From JACCTU01 sp963809175 (GTDB taxonomy: Bacteria; Actinomycetota; Thermoleophilia; Gaiellales; Gaiellaceae), in NCBI GenBank assembly GCA_963809175.1, contig CAWEIK010000003.1:310001-374000 (forward strand): a stretch of 64,000 nt of DNA. Reading direction: 5' to 3'. Under the pieces are notes generated by a model. The model was not told the origin of the DNA. It did no database searches and worked only from the letters and a program-made list of their open reading frames with translations. The first letter of the stretch is position 1; each line of letters opens with the position of its first letter. Made by a program: the position numbers and the translations under genes. Below are positions 45,962 to 55,385 of this stretch, piece by piece.

Positions 45962-46728
45962 TGGCGGTCCGGCCGCAGGAGTCGCCCGCGGCCGCCGGGG
46001 CGGCAGGTGAGCCGTTCCGCCGGGTGCTGCTGAAGCTCTCGGGCGAGGCGCTGATGGGCCCACGCGAGTACGGGCTCGACTCCGCGACGATCGACGAGCT
46101 CGCTCGTGAGATCTCGGAGGTCGCCGAGCTCACCGAGCTCGCGGTCGTGGTCGGCGCCGGGAACCTCTACCGAGGGCTGGAGGCGTCCGCCGAAGGCATG
46201 GACCGCGCGACGGCCGACTACATGGGAATGTTGGCCACCGTGATGAACGCGCTCGCTCTCCAGGACGCGCTCGAACGCGCCGGCGCCGAGACGCGGGTGC
46301 AGTCGGCACTCGACATCGCGGACGTCGCGGAGCCGTACATCCGCCGCCGCGCGATCAGGCATCTCGAGAAGCGGCGAATCGTGATCTTCGCGGCCGGAAC
46401 CGGCAACCCGTACTTCACGACCGACACGGCCGCAGCGCTGCGGGCGCTCGAGATCGGCGCTGCGGCGATCCTGATGGCCAAGCACGGCGCGCGCGGCGTG
46501 TACAGCGCCGACCCGAACACCGACCCGAGCGCGGAGTTCATCCCGGAGCTCACGCACCGCCAGGCGATCGAGCGCGGGCTGAAGGTCATGGACACGACTG
46601 CGCTCTCGCTCTGCATGGACAACGACCTGCCGATCTACGTGTTCGGAAGCGGGGAGGGCAACCTGCGGCGCGTCGTCGACGGCGAGCGCGTGGGAACGAT
46701 CATCTCGACAGGCAAGGAGGCCGCGTGA
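45961..46728 (+). CDS. pyrH: UMP kinase
   Basis: 255 residues, amino-acid kinase fold. RRVLLKLSGEALMG, VVVGAGNLYRG, GMDRATADYMGMLATVMNAL, FAAGTGNPYFTTDTAAALRA and KHGARGVYSADP are the hallmark blocks. It phosphorylates UMP to UDP, feeding PyrG. An Ala/Gly/Pro extension of 18 residues precedes the fold. ATG overlaps the tsf TGA. Confidence 0.96.
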   Translation: MAVRPQESPAAAGAAGEPFRRVLLKLSGEALMGPREYGLDSATIDELAREISEVAELTELAVVVGAGNLYRGLEASAEGMDRATADYMGMLATVMNALALQDALERAGAETRVQSALDIADVAEPYIRRRAIRHLEKRRIVIFAAGTGNPYFTTDTAAALRALEIGAAAILMAKHGARGVYSADPNTDPSAEFIPELTHRQAIERGLKVMDTTALSLCMDNDLPIYVFGSGEGNLRRVVDGERVGTIISTGKEAA

Positions 46729-47285
46729 CCGTCGACGAGGCGATGCAGGACGGGCAGCGACGGATGGACCAGGCCGTGGAGCACGCGCGCAACGAGTTCA
46801 ACACCGTGCGCACGGGCCGCGCCTCGACGGCGCTCCTCGATCGGATCGTGATCGACTACTACGGCCAGGAGACGCCGCTGAAGCAGCTCGCGACGATCAA
46901 CGTCCCCGAGCCGCGGATGCTGACCATCCAGCCGTTCGACCCGACCTCGCTGAAGCAGATCGAGAAGGCGATCCAGGAGTCCGACCTGGGGCTCACTCCG
47001 TCCAACGACGGGAAGGTGATCCGGCTCCCGATCCCGCAGCTCACCGAGGAGCGCCGCAAGGAGCTCGTCAAGATCGTGCGCCACCTCGCGGAGGAGGGTC
47101 GCATCGCCGTGCGGAACGTTCGGCGTGACGTGTTGCACCACATGAAGGAGCTCGTCAACAAGGGGGAGGTCGGCGCGGACGAGGAGCACCGCGGCGAGGA
47201 GCGCGTGCAGAAGCTGACGGACGAGCACATCAAGTCGATCGACGACGCGCTCAAGCACAAAGAAGCCGAGATCCTGGAAGTCTGA
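46725..47285 (+). CDS. frr: Ribosome recycling factor
   Basis: 186 residues. Three-helix bundle plus beta domain: FNTVRTGRASTALLDRI, TPLKQLATINVPEPRMLTI, LTEERRKELVKIV and AVRNVRRD. It splits post-termination ribosomes with EF-G. GTG overlaps the pyrH stop. Confidence 0.97.
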   Translation: MTVDEAMQDGQRRMDQAVEHARNEFNTVRTGRASTALLDRIVIDYYGQETPLKQLATINVPEPRMLTIQPFDPTSLKQIEKAIQESDLGLTPSNDGKVIRLPIPQLTEERRKELVKIVRHLAEEGRIAVRNVRRDVLHHMKELVNKGEVGADEEHRGEERVQKLTDEHIKSIDDALKHKEAEILEV

Positions 47286-47980
47286 TGGCGGCCATCGAGC
47301 TCGCCCGCACCGTCGCGGTCATCATGGACGGCAACGGCCGCTGGGCCGAGCAGCGGGGCCTGCCCGTTGCCGAGGGCCACCGCGCCGGCACCAAGGCCCT
47401 GAGACGAACGGTCGAGGCGGCGATCGACCTCGGCGTCGAGTCGCTCGCCGTGTACGCGTTCTCGACGGAGAACTGGTCGCGGCCGGTCGACGAGGTCGAG
47501 GACCTGATGGAGATCTTCGGCGACACGATCGAGCGAGAGCTCCCCGACCTCGCGAAGGAAGGGGTGCGCGTTCGCTTCGTCGGTCGTCGTGACCGCGCGC
47601 CGGACTCGCTGCTCGCGCGCATGGTCGCGCTCGAGGAAGAGACCAGCGAGAACGACCGGCTGCGCCTGTGGATCTGCTTCGACTACGGCGGTCGCGCGGA
47701 GCTCGTCGAGGCCGTGCGCGAGATCGCGGCGAGCGGTGCCGTGCCGGACGCGATCGACGAGGAGTTGATCGCGGAGCACCTGTACGAGCCCGAGATGCCG
47801 GACCCCGACCTGCTCGTCCGGACGTCGGGTGAGCAGCGGATCTCGAACTTCCTGCTCTGGCAGCTCGCGTACGCGGAGCTCGTGTTCACCGAAACGCTCT
47901 GGCCGGACTTCGGCGCGGACGAGCTGCGTGCGGCGCTCGAGACGTTCGCGCAGCGTCGCCGCCGTTTCGGCGCCCGATGA
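47285..47980 (+). CDS. uppS: Undecaprenyl (polyprenyl) diphosphate synthase
   Basis: 231 residues, cis-prenyltransferase. VAVIMDGNGRWAEQRGLP has the catalytic Asp; GHRAGTKALRR, YAFSTENWSRP and DLLVRTSGEQRISNFLLWQ are the other conserved regions. It makes the lipid carrier for wall synthesis, which UppP (window end) recycles. ATG overlaps the frr stop. Confidence 0.95.
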   Translation: MAAIELARTVAVIMDGNGRWAEQRGLPVAEGHRAGTKALRRTVEAAIDLGVESLAVYAFSTENWSRPVDEVEDLMEIFGDTIERELPDLAKEGVRVRFVGRRDRAPDSLLARMVALEEETSENDRLRLWICFDYGGRAELVEAVREIAASGAVPDAIDEELIAEHLYEPEMPDPDLLVRTSGEQRISNFLLWQLAYAELVFTETLWPDFGADELRAALETFAQRRRRFGAR

Positions 47981-48783
47981 GAGACCTCGCCGGCCGCGTC
48001 CTCGTCGCCGTCCCGCTGCTCGTCGCGGTGCTGGCCGCCGCGTACTTCGACGGCTGGTGGCTGTTCGGAGTCGCGACGATCGGCGCACTGCTCGCGCTGC
48101 ACGAGCTGTACACGACGATCCGACCGTTGCGGCCGCTCGTGCTCGCGGGCTTCGCCGGCGTTCTCGTGGGGCTGGTCGGCGCGGAGGTCGGCGGCGCCGG
48201 TTGGCTGCTCGCAGGCCTGCTCTCGACGTTCGTCTTCGCCTTCGGTCTCTACGGCGTGGCCGAGACCCGCCAGTCCGGCACGGTGACGATCGCGTCGACG
48301 ATCCTGGGCGCGTTCTGGATCGGCGCGGGCATCGGTCACCTGATCCTGCTCCGCGACATCGGGGACGACACGCTCGGGCGGCTCTCGATCTTCACGGTGC
48401 TGCTCGCCGTCTGGGCGAGCGACACGGCGGCGTACTTCGCCGGGCGGTTGGTGGGCAGGCACAAGCTGGCAGCAGTGATGTCGCCGGGGAAGACGTGGGA
48501 AGGCTTCGTCGCCGGCTTCGCGGCTTCCGTGCTCGTCGCGTTCTTCGCGCTCTACCAGGACCGCGGACACTTTCTCGAGATCTGGGAGGCACTGGTCGTC
48601 GGCGCGGTGCTCGCGCTCGCGGGCACGATCGGTGACCTCTTCGAGTCTGCGGTGAAGCGCGACATGCAGGTCAAGGACACCGGCCGCCTGCTCGGTGGGC
48701 ACGGCGGCGTGCTCGACCGCATCGACTCTCTGCTCTTCGCCTCGGTGGCGGGCTACTGGACGATCGTGGCGCTGCAGGGATGA
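47977..48783 (+). CDS. cdsA: Phosphatidate cytidylyltransferase
   Basis: 268 residues with about eight TM segments. The C-terminal signature is complete: SDTAAYFAGRLVGRHKL, SPGKTWEGFVAGF and SAVKRDMQVKDTGRLLGGHG followed by GVLDRIDS. It converts phosphatidic acid and CTP to CDP-diacylglycerol, the substrate of PgsA (57.1 kb). Overlaps uppS and dxr by 4 bp. Confidence 0.95.
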   Translation: MRDLAGRVLVAVPLLVAVLAAAYFDGWWLFGVATIGALLALHELYTTIRPLRPLVLAGFAGVLVGLVGAEVGGAGWLLAGLLSTFVFAFGLYGVAETRQSGTVTIASTILGAFWIGAGIGHLILLRDIGDDTLGRLSIFTVLLAVWASDTAAYFAGRLVGRHKLAAVMSPGKTWEGFVAGFAASVLVAFFALYQDRGHFLEIWEALVVGAVLALAGTIGDLFESAVKRDMQVKDTGRLLGGHGGVLDRIDSLLFASVAGYWTIVALQG

Positions 48784-49832
48784 CGCGCGTCGCGCTCCTC
48801 GGTGCGACGGGATCGATCGGCCGACAGGCGATTGAGATCGTCGAGGCGAACCCGGGCCTCGAGCTGGTTGCGGCCGCGTCCGGGTCCGAGCCGATCGACG
48901 GGCTCGCGCCTCTGACGCAGGTCGGCGGTGACCTGACCGAGCTGCTCGAGCGCGCGGAGCCGGACGTCGTGCTGAACGCGGTGGTCGGGTTCGCGGGGCT
49001 CCCGGCGACCCTCTGGACGCTCGAGCAGGGTGTGACGCTCGCGCTCGCGAACAAGGAGAGCCTCGTCGCTGCGGGTGAGCTCGCGCTCGCGGCGCGCGAG
49101 CGTGGGGGAGGGCTGCTCCTACCGGTGGACAGCGAGCACTCCGCGCTCTTCCAGTGCCTCGAGGGCCGCAAGGCGGAGGAGATCGACTCGCTCGTCCTCA
49201 CGGCGTCCGGGGGACCGTTCCGCGGCCGGAAGCGCGACGACCTCGCCGAGGTGACGCCGGAGCAGGCGCTCGCGCATCCAACCTGGCGGATGGGCCGTAA
49301 GATCACCGTGGACTCCGCGACGCTGGCGAACAAGGGGCTCGAGCTGATCGAGGCGCACTTCCTGTTCGGCGTCGCGTACGAGCAGATCGACGTCGTCGTC
49401 CACCCGACCTCGGTCGTGCACGGCCTTGCGCGCTTCCGCGACGGCGCCTCCCTGGCGCACCTCGGCCACCCGGACATGCGGGTGCCGATCTCGTTCGCGC
49501 TCACCTACCCGGAGCGGGCGGCGACGCCCGTGCCCCGGCTGGAGCTCGCAGGGACGACGCTCGAGTTCGAGGCGCCCGACCTCGAGACGTTCCCGCTGCT
49601 GCGTCTGGCGCGGGAGGCCGGCGAGCGCGGAGGTACCCTGCCCTGTGTGTTCAACGCGGCGAACGAGGTGGCGGTCGAGTCGTTCCTCGACGGTCGGCTT
49701 CCGTTCCTCGGCATCGCCGCTGCGGTCGACGAGGCGCTTGCCGCGTCCGACGGTGCGCCCGCGCGAGACCTGAGCGACCTCGTGGAGGCGGACGCCGCCG
49801 CCCGCCGGATCGCCGCGGGGGTGGGCGCGTGA
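48780..49832 (+). CDS. dxr: 1-deoxy-D-xylulose 5-phosphate reductoisomerase
   Basis: 350 residues. NADPH motif LLGATGSIGRQAIEIV; LANKESLVAAGEL; metal and substrate residues in PVDSEHSALFQCLEG and LTASGGPFRG; HPTWRMGRKITVDSATLANK and VHPTSVVHGLARF. Second step of the MEP isoprenoid pathway; IspG of the same pathway lies three genes on. ATG overlaps the cdsA TGA. Confidence 0.96.
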   Translation: MTRVALLGATGSIGRQAIEIVEANPGLELVAAASGSEPIDGLAPLTQVGGDLTELLERAEPDVVLNAVVGFAGLPATLWTLEQGVTLALANKESLVAAGELALAARERGGGLLLPVDSEHSALFQCLEGRKAEEIDSLVLTASGGPFRGRKRDDLAEVTPEQALAHPTWRMGRKITVDSATLANKGLELIEAHFLFGVAYEQIDVVVHPTSVVHGLARFRDGASLAHLGHPDMRVPISFALTYPERAATPVPRLELAGTTLEFEAPDLETFPLLRLAREAGERGGTLPCVFNAANEVAVESFLDGRLPFLGIAAAVDEALAASDGAPARDLSDLVEADAAARRIAAGVGA

Positions 49833-51049
49833 GCTGGCTCGTCGCGATCCTCGGGCTCGCGTTCCTCGTGCTGATCCACGAAGCGGGTCACTTCTTCACC
49901 GCGCGCGCGCTCGGGATGCGCCCGCGGCGGTTCTACCTCGGCTTCCCGCCGGCGATCGCGAAGGTCAACCGCGGCGGCATCGAGTACGGCATCGGCGCGA
50001 TCCCGCTCGGCGGCTACGTGAAGATCCCCGGCATGCACCGACCCGCGCCGTCCGACCTGGACGCGCACTTCGGTCGAGCGGTGCACGAGGCACCCGAGCT
50101 CACCGGGTCGGTCGAGCGCATGAAGCGCAGGCTCGAGCGGAACGAGTTCACGCCGGGCGTCGAGCTCTCCGCCCTCGAGGCCAGCGTGAGCGGCGTCGAG
50201 CTGTCGCCGCCGGCGCGACGAGGCGCGGAGCGGGGGCTGAGCGAGCTGCAGGACGCGCTCGGCGGCGACGCGTACTGGCGCGCGGGCACCTGGCGACGAG
50301 TCGCAGTCATCTTCGCCGGGCCCGGCACGAACCTGCTCTTCGCGATCGCGCTCCTCGCGGTCGTGTTCGCGTTCGGGGTCCGTGTGGCCACGCTCGGCGT
50401 GAGCGAGGTGCAGCCCGGCAGCCCGGCGGAACTGGCAGGACTTCGCGCGGGCGACCGCATCGTCGGCATCGACGGGCAGCAGGTCGGCGAGTTCAACGAG
50501 GTCTACGACGCGGTGCAGGCGTCCGAGGGCGAGCCCGTCACGCTGGTGGTCGACCGCGACGGCCGCACGCAGACGATCCACGTGACGCCCACGCACTACC
50601 TCGGCCAGAACTGGGCGGTCGGCTTCCGGCCCGGAGTCCGCTGGGAGCGCTACTCACCCGGCGAGGCGATCGCGCTGGCGTTCGGCCGGACGTGGGAGGT
50701 GACGAAGGCGATCGGCAACGGGTTCGCGCGCCTCGTCACTCCGGAAGGTCGCAAGGACATCTCGAGCCCCGTGGGGATCACGCGCGTGTCGAGCCAAGCC
50801 GTCGACGTGGACTTCCGCGTGTACCTCCAGCTGCTCGCGTTCATCAGCCTGTCGCTCGCGCTGCTCAACTTGCTGCCGCTCCTCCCACTCGACGGCGGGC
50901 ACATCGCCTTCTCGATCGTCGAAGGCCTGCGCGGCCGTGCGGTCGGTCGGGAGGTCTACGAGCGGGTCTCGGTGATCGGGATCGCGCTCGTGCTGATGCT
51001 GTTCTTCATCGGTCTCTCGAACGATCTCGGGGGCAGAGGACCTGGGTAG
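49829..51049 (+). CDS. rseP: Site-2 (M50) membrane metalloprotease RseP
   Basis: 406 residues. Zinc motif LVLIHEAGHFFTARALG in TM1, a long insert (about residues 70-145, rich in charged residues), TM2 (VIFAGPGTNLLFAIALLAVV), one PDZ domain (VQPGSPAELAGLRAGDRIVG), and the third metal ligand in LLPLLPLDGGHIAFSIVEG. It cleaves TM segments, typically anti-sigma factors, after a first protease such as an HtrA-type enzyme. It overlaps the dxr stop. Confidence 0.92.
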   Translation: MSWLVAILGLAFLVLIHEAGHFFTARALGMRPRRFYLGFPPAIAKVNRGGIEYGIGAIPLGGYVKIPGMHRPAPSDLDAHFGRAVHEAPELTGSVERMKRRLERNEFTPGVELSALEASVSGVELSPPARRGAERGLSELQDALGGDAYWRAGTWRRVAVIFAGPGTNLLFAIALLAVVFAFGVRVATLGVSEVQPGSPAELAGLRAGDRIVGIDGQQVGEFNEVYDAVQASEGEPVTLVVDRDGRTQTIHVTPTHYLGQNWAVGFRPGVRWERYSPGEAIALAFGRTWEVTKAIGNGFARLVTPEGRKDISSPVGITRVSSQAVDVDFRVYLQLLAFISLSLALLNLLPLLPLDGGHIAFSIVEGLRGRAVGREVYERVSVIGIALVLMLFFIGLSNDLGGRGPG

Positions 51050-51099
51050 TCGAGCCGGCGGCTCGCTGTAAGGTGGCCTCTCTGGAAGGCCGTGGCCCA

Positions 51100-51764
51100 A
51101 TGGGCGAGCCGATCTCACCCGAGCTCGTAAGCGTCGATCCCGAGCTCGCCGCGGCCGCGCGCGCCGAACTCCCCGAAGAGCCGTGGCGGACGTTCGTCCC
51201 GGTGGCGCCGGAGCCTGTTGCCGAAGAGCCGGCGCCTGGTGCCGAAGAGCCGATGCCTGTCGCCGAAGAGCCGAGCCTGTCGCCGAAGAGCCGATGCCTG
51301 TCGCCGAAGAGCCGGTCGAGGTCGGGCGGCCACGTCGACGTCGACGGACGGCGATCGCACTCGGTCTCGTCGCCGCGGCCGCGGCTGGGATCGCGGCAGG
51401 GAGCAGCGACGTGTTCACACGTTCGGACGACCGGCCGTCGTTCGAGCCCGAACCGTCCCTGGCCGCGGCCTCCGCCGCCGCCACGACAGGCGTGACAGCA
51501 CCGACGACGAAGAGCGCTGCCGGGGCCGGCTTCACGCCGTCCCGGACCTTCGCCTGGGTGACGGTCGCGGGGGCAAGCGAGTACCGGATCCGCTTCTCTC
51601 GTGACGGTCGAGTCGTGCTCGAAGGCCGCGCGAAACAGCCGCGGTTCGTCTTGCCTCGGAGGTTCGAATTCCGGCCCGGAGCGTACCGTTGGACGGTCGA
51701 ACCGCGGCGGGGCGAGGCGTACGGCCCGCCGGTCGTGGACTCGCGGTTCGAGGTGGGAGACTAG
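51100..51764 (+). CDS. Membrane protein with VAEEPMP heptad repeats, one frameshift
   Basis: ATG 51100. The N-terminal ~40 residues are followed by about five copies of a seven-residue Val-Ala-Glu-Glu-Pro-x-Pro unit, then a basic stop-transfer (GRPRRRRRTAIALGLVAAAA) with one TM helix, and an extracytoplasmic beta domain (RTFAWVTVAGASEYRIRFSR, FRPGAYRWTVEPRRG) like a fibronectin-type module. The third DNA repeat is 20 bp instead of 21 (a T is missing at about 51275), which shifts frame 1 to frame 3; restoring it makes one 222-residue protein. Function unknown. Confidence 0.7.
51217..51314 (+). repeat. 21-bp tandem repeat inside a coding region
   Basis: Units start at 51217, 51238, 51259, 51279 and 51300 (last partial). 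Consensus GTCGCCGAAGAGCCGATGCCT. Lengths are 21, 21, 20, 21 and 15 bp. The short third unit reads CCGAGCCT where the fourth reads CCGATGCCT. Confidence 0.9.
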
Positions 51765-51791
51765 CGCGCGACCGCAGCTACCCTTCGCTCG

Positions 51792-52925
51792 ATGGCCAGC
51801 GAACGCGGTATCAAAGTAGGCAACGTCGCGATCGGCGGCGGAGCGCCTGTCGTGCTCCAGTCGATGACGCTGACCCCGACGCGCGACGTCCAGGCGACGA
51901 TCGCGCAGATCGCGGCGCTCGCCGACGCCGGCTGCGAGGTCGTTCGCTGCGCGGTGCCGAAGACGGAAGACGCCGAGGCGCTTCGCATGATCGTCCGGCT
52001 GAGCCCGCTGCCGGTGATCGCGGACATCCACTTCAACGCGAGCCTCGCGCTCAAGGCGATCGACGCGGGCGTCGCGGCCGTCCGGATCAACCCGGGCAAC
52101 ATCGGCGGCCCCGATCGCGTCGCGGAGGTCGTCACCGCGGCGAAGGCGGCGGGAATCTCGATGCGGATCGGCGCGAACTCCGGCTCGCTGCCGAAGCACC
52201 TGCACGAGCTCGCGCAGGAGGACCAGGCGGAAGCGCTCGTCGCCGCCGCGCTCGAGGAGGTCGAGCTGCTCGAGAAGCTCGACTACTTCGACTTCAAGAT
52301 CTCGGTCAAGTCGACGCACGTCCCGACGATGATCCGCGCGTACCGGATGCTGTCCGCGAAGGTGCCCTACCCGCTGCACCTCGGCGTCACTGAAGCGGGC
52401 ACGCCGTTCTCGGGCTCGATCCGCAGCGCGATCGGGATCGGCTCGCTGCTCGCCGACGGCATCGGTGACACGTTGCGGGTCAGCCTCACCGCCGACCCCG
52501 TGAAGGAGATCGAGGTCGCCTGGGAGATCCTCAAGGCGCTCGGTCTCCGCGAGCGCGGCCCGATCATGATCGCGTGCCCGAGCTGCGGCCGCGACAACGT
52601 CGGCGTCTGGAATCTCGCGGAGAAGGTGGAAGAGCGCCTGAAGGAGTACCCGCAGCACTTCGAGGTCGCGGTGATGGGCTGCGCCGTCAACGGACCGGGG
52701 GAGGCGGGCGACGCCGACTTCGGCATCGCCGGCGGCCGTGACACCGGCTTCCTCTACGCGCACGGCCGGGTCCTGAAGAAGGTGAGCTCCGACATCCTCG
52801 TCGACGAGCTCTTCTTCGAGATCGACCGGTGGATCGAGGGCGGGATGCACCGCCCGAAGCGGCTGAAGATGGCGAAGCCGGCGGCGCTCGCGATGGCCGA
52901 AGCGTCGCTGATTCCGCTCGAGTAG
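51792..52925 (+). CDS. ispG: 4-hydroxy-3-methylbut-2-enyl diphosphate synthase
   Basis: 377 residues. IspG (GcpE), an iron-sulfur enzyme of the MEP pathway. IKVGNVAIGGGAPVVLQSMT, VIADIHFNASLALKAID, RINPGNIGG, and the 4Fe-4S cysteines in IACPSCGRDNV and MGCAVNGPGEAGDADFGIAG. Frame intact; works downstream of Dxr in the same block. Confidence 0.96.
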   Translation: MASERGIKVGNVAIGGGAPVVLQSMTLTPTRDVQATIAQIAALADAGCEVVRCAVPKTEDAEALRMIVRLSPLPVIADIHFNASLALKAIDAGVAAVRINPGNIGGPDRVAEVVTAAKAAGISMRIGANSGSLPKHLHELAQEDQAEALVAAALEEVELLEKLDYFDFKISVKSTHVPTMIRAYRMLSAKVPYPLHLGVTEAGTPFSGSIRSAIGIGSLLADGIGDTLRVSLTADPVKEIEVAWEILKALGLRERGPIMIACPSCGRDNVGVWNLAEKVEERLKEYPQHFEVAVMGCAVNGPGEAGDADFGIAGGRDTGFLYAHGRVLKKVSSDILVDELFFEIDRWIEGGMHRPKRLKMAKPAALAMAEASLIPLE

Positions 52926-52939
52926 CCTGCCGAGGCAAC

Positions 52940-54592
52940 ATGCGCGCCTCGCAACTCTTTCTGCCGACCCTGCGCGACGATCCCGCGGACGCGGAAGCCG
53001 CGAGCCACAAGCTGCTCGTCCGCGGCGGCTTCATCCGCCAGGTCGGCGCGGGCTTCTGGTCGTTCCTGCCGCTCGGGTTCCGCGTGCACGAGAAGGTCGT
53101 CCAGATCGTCCGCGAGGAGATGAACGCGATCGGCGGTCAGGAGATGCTGATGCCGGTCTTGGCACCTGCCGAGCTCTGGCAGGCGACCGGGCGCTACGAC
53201 AGTCCCGAGGTTTGGAAGGTCGAGGATCGCAACGGCCGCCCATTCGTCCTCGCGCTGACGCACGAGGAGACGGTCACGTTCCATGCGCGCGAGCTGCAGT
53301 CGTACAAGCAGCTGCCGCAGTTCCTCTACCACTTCCAGACGAAAGTGCGCGACGAGCCGCGTCCGCGCGGCGCGTTGCTCCGCGTGCGCGAGTTCGTGAT
53401 GAAGGACGCCTATTCGTTCGACCGCGACGACGAAGGTCTCGACGTCAGCTTTCGCAAGCACTTCGACGCGTACAACCGGATCTTCGAGCGCTGCGGGCTC
53501 GAGACCTACGCCGTCCAGGCGGAGTCGGGGCTGATGGGCGGCGACGAGTCGATCGACTACCTCGCACCGGCGGAGTCGGGCGAGAACACGCTCGTCACGT
53601 GCGAGCGCGGCGACTACGCGGCTGACCTCGAGATCGCGCGCGGCATTCCGAGGCCCCCGGAGTTTCCGGAGGCGCTCGGCGCACCGGCCGAGGTCGAGAC
53701 GCCGGGCATCGGCACGATCGAGGGGCTGGCCGAGTTCCTCGGGATCGACGCGGCGGCGACGTCGAAGGCGATGCCGGTGGTGCACGACGGAGCGGTCGTC
53801 CTCGCGCTGGTGCGCGGCGACGACCGGCTCGAGGAGGCAAAGCTCGCCTCGGTGCTCGGCGGCGACGTCCGGCTGGCGAGCGAAGACGAGATCCGCGCGG
53901 CGTTCGGCGCCGACCCGGGCTCGCTCGGCCCGGTGGGCTGGGCCGGGGAGGTGGTGGCCGACGAGGCGCTACGCGAGGGCCAGTTCGTTGCCGGGGCGAA
54001 CCGAACCGGGTGGCATCTGCGAGGCGTCGAACACGGACGTGACTTCGAGGCTCGCTTCGCCGACATTCGTCAGTCGCAGGAGGGCGACACGTGCCCTGAG
54101 TGCGGGGGCCGGCTCGGCTTTCAGACCGCGATCGAGGTTGGACACATCTTCAAGTTGGGCACCAAGTACTCCGTGGCGCTCGACGCGACCTATCTCGACG
54201 AGAACGGCAAGGAGCAGCCCATCGTGATGGGCTCGTACGGCGTCGGTCCCGGTCGCGTGATGGCGGCCGCGGTCGAGCAGCACCACGACGAGCACGGGAT
54301 CATCTGGCCCGCGTCGATCGCGCCGTACGACGTGCACATCGTCACGCTGCCGGGGCTCGACGAGCAGGGCGAAGCGGTCGAGTCGGCGCTGGAGGCCCAC
54401 GGGCACGAGGTGCTCCTCGACGACCGCGCGCAGCGGGCGGGCGAGAAGTTCGCCGACGCCGACCTGCTCGGCTGCCCGACGCGGATCACCGTCGGCAAGA
54501 AGACCCTCGAGGACGGTGCGGTCGACGTCCGCGATCGCGCGACGGGCGAGGAGCGCCGCGTCCCGATTGCCGAGCTCGGAGCGCTCGCGTAG
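52940..54592 (+). CDS. proS: Prolyl-tRNA synthetase (bacterial type)
   Basis: 550 residues, class II. Motif 1 region (RQVGAGFWSFLPLGFRVHEK), LALTHEETVTFHARELQSYK, motif 2 RPRGALLRVREFVMKDAYSF, an INS editing domain at about residues 225-385 (EFLGIDAAATSKAMPVV, GQFVAGANRTGWHLRG), motif 3 (SYGVGPGRVMAAAVEQHHDE) and the anticodon domain. The INS domain marks the prokaryote-like form. A tRNA-Pro gene lies 700 bp downstream. Confidence 0.96.
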   Translation: MRASQLFLPTLRDDPADAEAASHKLLVRGGFIRQVGAGFWSFLPLGFRVHEKVVQIVREEMNAIGGQEMLMPVLAPAELWQATGRYDSPEVWKVEDRNGRPFVLALTHEETVTFHARELQSYKQLPQFLYHFQTKVRDEPRPRGALLRVREFVMKDAYSFDRDDEGLDVSFRKHFDAYNRIFERCGLETYAVQAESGLMGGDESIDYLAPAESGENTLVTCERGDYAADLEIARGIPRPPEFPEALGAPAEVETPGIGTIEGLAEFLGIDAAATSKAMPVVHDGAVVLALVRGDDRLEEAKLASVLGGDVRLASEDEIRAAFGADPGSLGPVGWAGEVVADEALREGQFVAGANRTGWHLRGVEHGRDFEARFADIRQSQEGDTCPECGGRLGFQTAIEVGHIFKLGTKYSVALDATYLDENGKEQPIVMGSYGVGPGRVMAAAVEQHHDEHGIIWPASIAPYDVHIVTLPGLDEQGEAVESALEAHGHEVLLDDRAQRAGEKFADADLLGCPTRITVGKKTLEDGAVDVRDRATGEERRVPIAELGALA

Positions 54593-54888
54593 TGGCGCGC
54601 CGCCGCCGTTTCTCGACGGAGCCGTTCGGCGCGACGATCGAACGTCTGATGGACGAGAGCGGAACGACCTACCGCGGGCTCGCGGACAAGACCGGCCTGT
54701 CGGCCGGCTACCTCAACCACCTCGTGCACGGCAACCGGCCCGTTCCCTCGAACGACGTCATGCAGGCGCTCGCGGGCGCGCTCGGCGTCGAGACCGAGCA
54801 CTTCCGCGAGTACCGCCTGCGTGTGATCACCGACCGGCTCGAGGCGATGCCGGAGCTGATCGACCGGCTTTACAAGCGCTTCGGCTAG
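54592..54888 (+). CDS. XRE-family helix-turn-helix protein
   Basis: 98 residues. After a basic start (RRRRFSTEPFGATIERLMD) comes an XRE-type HTH: TYRGLADKTGLSAGYLNHLV then HGNRPVPSNDVMQALAGALG. A short helical tail (RLEAMPELIDRLYKRFG) may dimerise. GTG overlaps the proS stop (TAGTG), so it is cotranscribed. Target unknown; similar small regulators often follow housekeeping operons in this group. Confidence 0.85.
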   Translation: MARRRRFSTEPFGATIERLMDESGTTYRGLADKTGLSAGYLNHLVHGNRPVPSNDVMQALAGALGVETEHFREYRLRVITDRLEAMPELIDRLYKRFG

Positions 54889-55212
54889 CCGAGGACCCGC
54901 TTCGCCTTTTGCACGGAGGGCAGCGCGCCCTTCGCCTTCGTGAGGGCACGCGCCTTCACGTCGACGGATTCGGGCTTCGCGGAGATCGTGATCTCCTCGC
55001 CGGTGGCGGGGTTGCGACCCGGCCGCGCGGGGCGGGCAGGCTTGAGGCGAACGGTCAACTGGACGACGCCGCCGATCTTGACCTTCTCCGCCTCGCCGAT
55101 CTGCTCGAGGATGACCTCCTCGAGGGCGGTGAGGGCCTTCTTCGCGTCTGCACGAGTGAGATCGGCGCTTTTCGGCGATCGCGTCGGCGAGCTGCGTCTG
55201 AGTCAGAGCCAT
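54885..55212 (-). CDS. HU-family nucleoid protein, one frameshift
   Basis: MALTQTQLADAIAE begins at ATG 55212 with AGGAG upstream. Removing one A from the AAAA at about 55169 restores SADLTRADAKKALTALEE and the rest: EKVKIGGVVQLTVRLKPA, the DNA-binding arm RPGRNPATGEEI, and SVDVKARALTKAKGAL with a final ALPSVQKAKRVLG. This gives about 108 residues, the normal HU length with a slightly basic tail. Convergent with the XRE gene (stops overlap). Confidence 0.9.
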
Positions 55213-55306
55213 GTGGATTCTCCTAGTCGGTGGGGCACTCGGCGGGATATTGAACTTATCGCGGCGGACGGCGCCGCTGCGCCGATCGGCGACGACTCCG
55301 CCCTCG

Positions 55307-55382
55307 CGGGGCGTGGCGCAGCCTGGTTGAGCGCGCCAGTCTGGGGGACTGGAGGTCCCGAGTTCGAATCTCGGCGCCCCGA
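55307..55382 (+). tRNA. tRNA-Pro (anticodon GGG)
   Basis: A 76-nt cloverleaf: acceptor CGGGGCG/CGCCCCG, D-arm with AGCCTGGTTGA, anticodon stem CCAGT/ACTGG holding the 7-nt loop CTGGGGG (anticodon GGG), T-arm CCGAG-TTCGAAT-CTCGG and discriminator A. CCA is not encoded, so Cca is required. Confidence 0.95.
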
Positions 55383-55385
55383 TCG

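Noticed and set aside
51217..51314. CRISPR-like short repeats
   Set aside because: Units are contiguous 21-bp tandem copies without spacers and encode a heptapeptide in a membrane protein.
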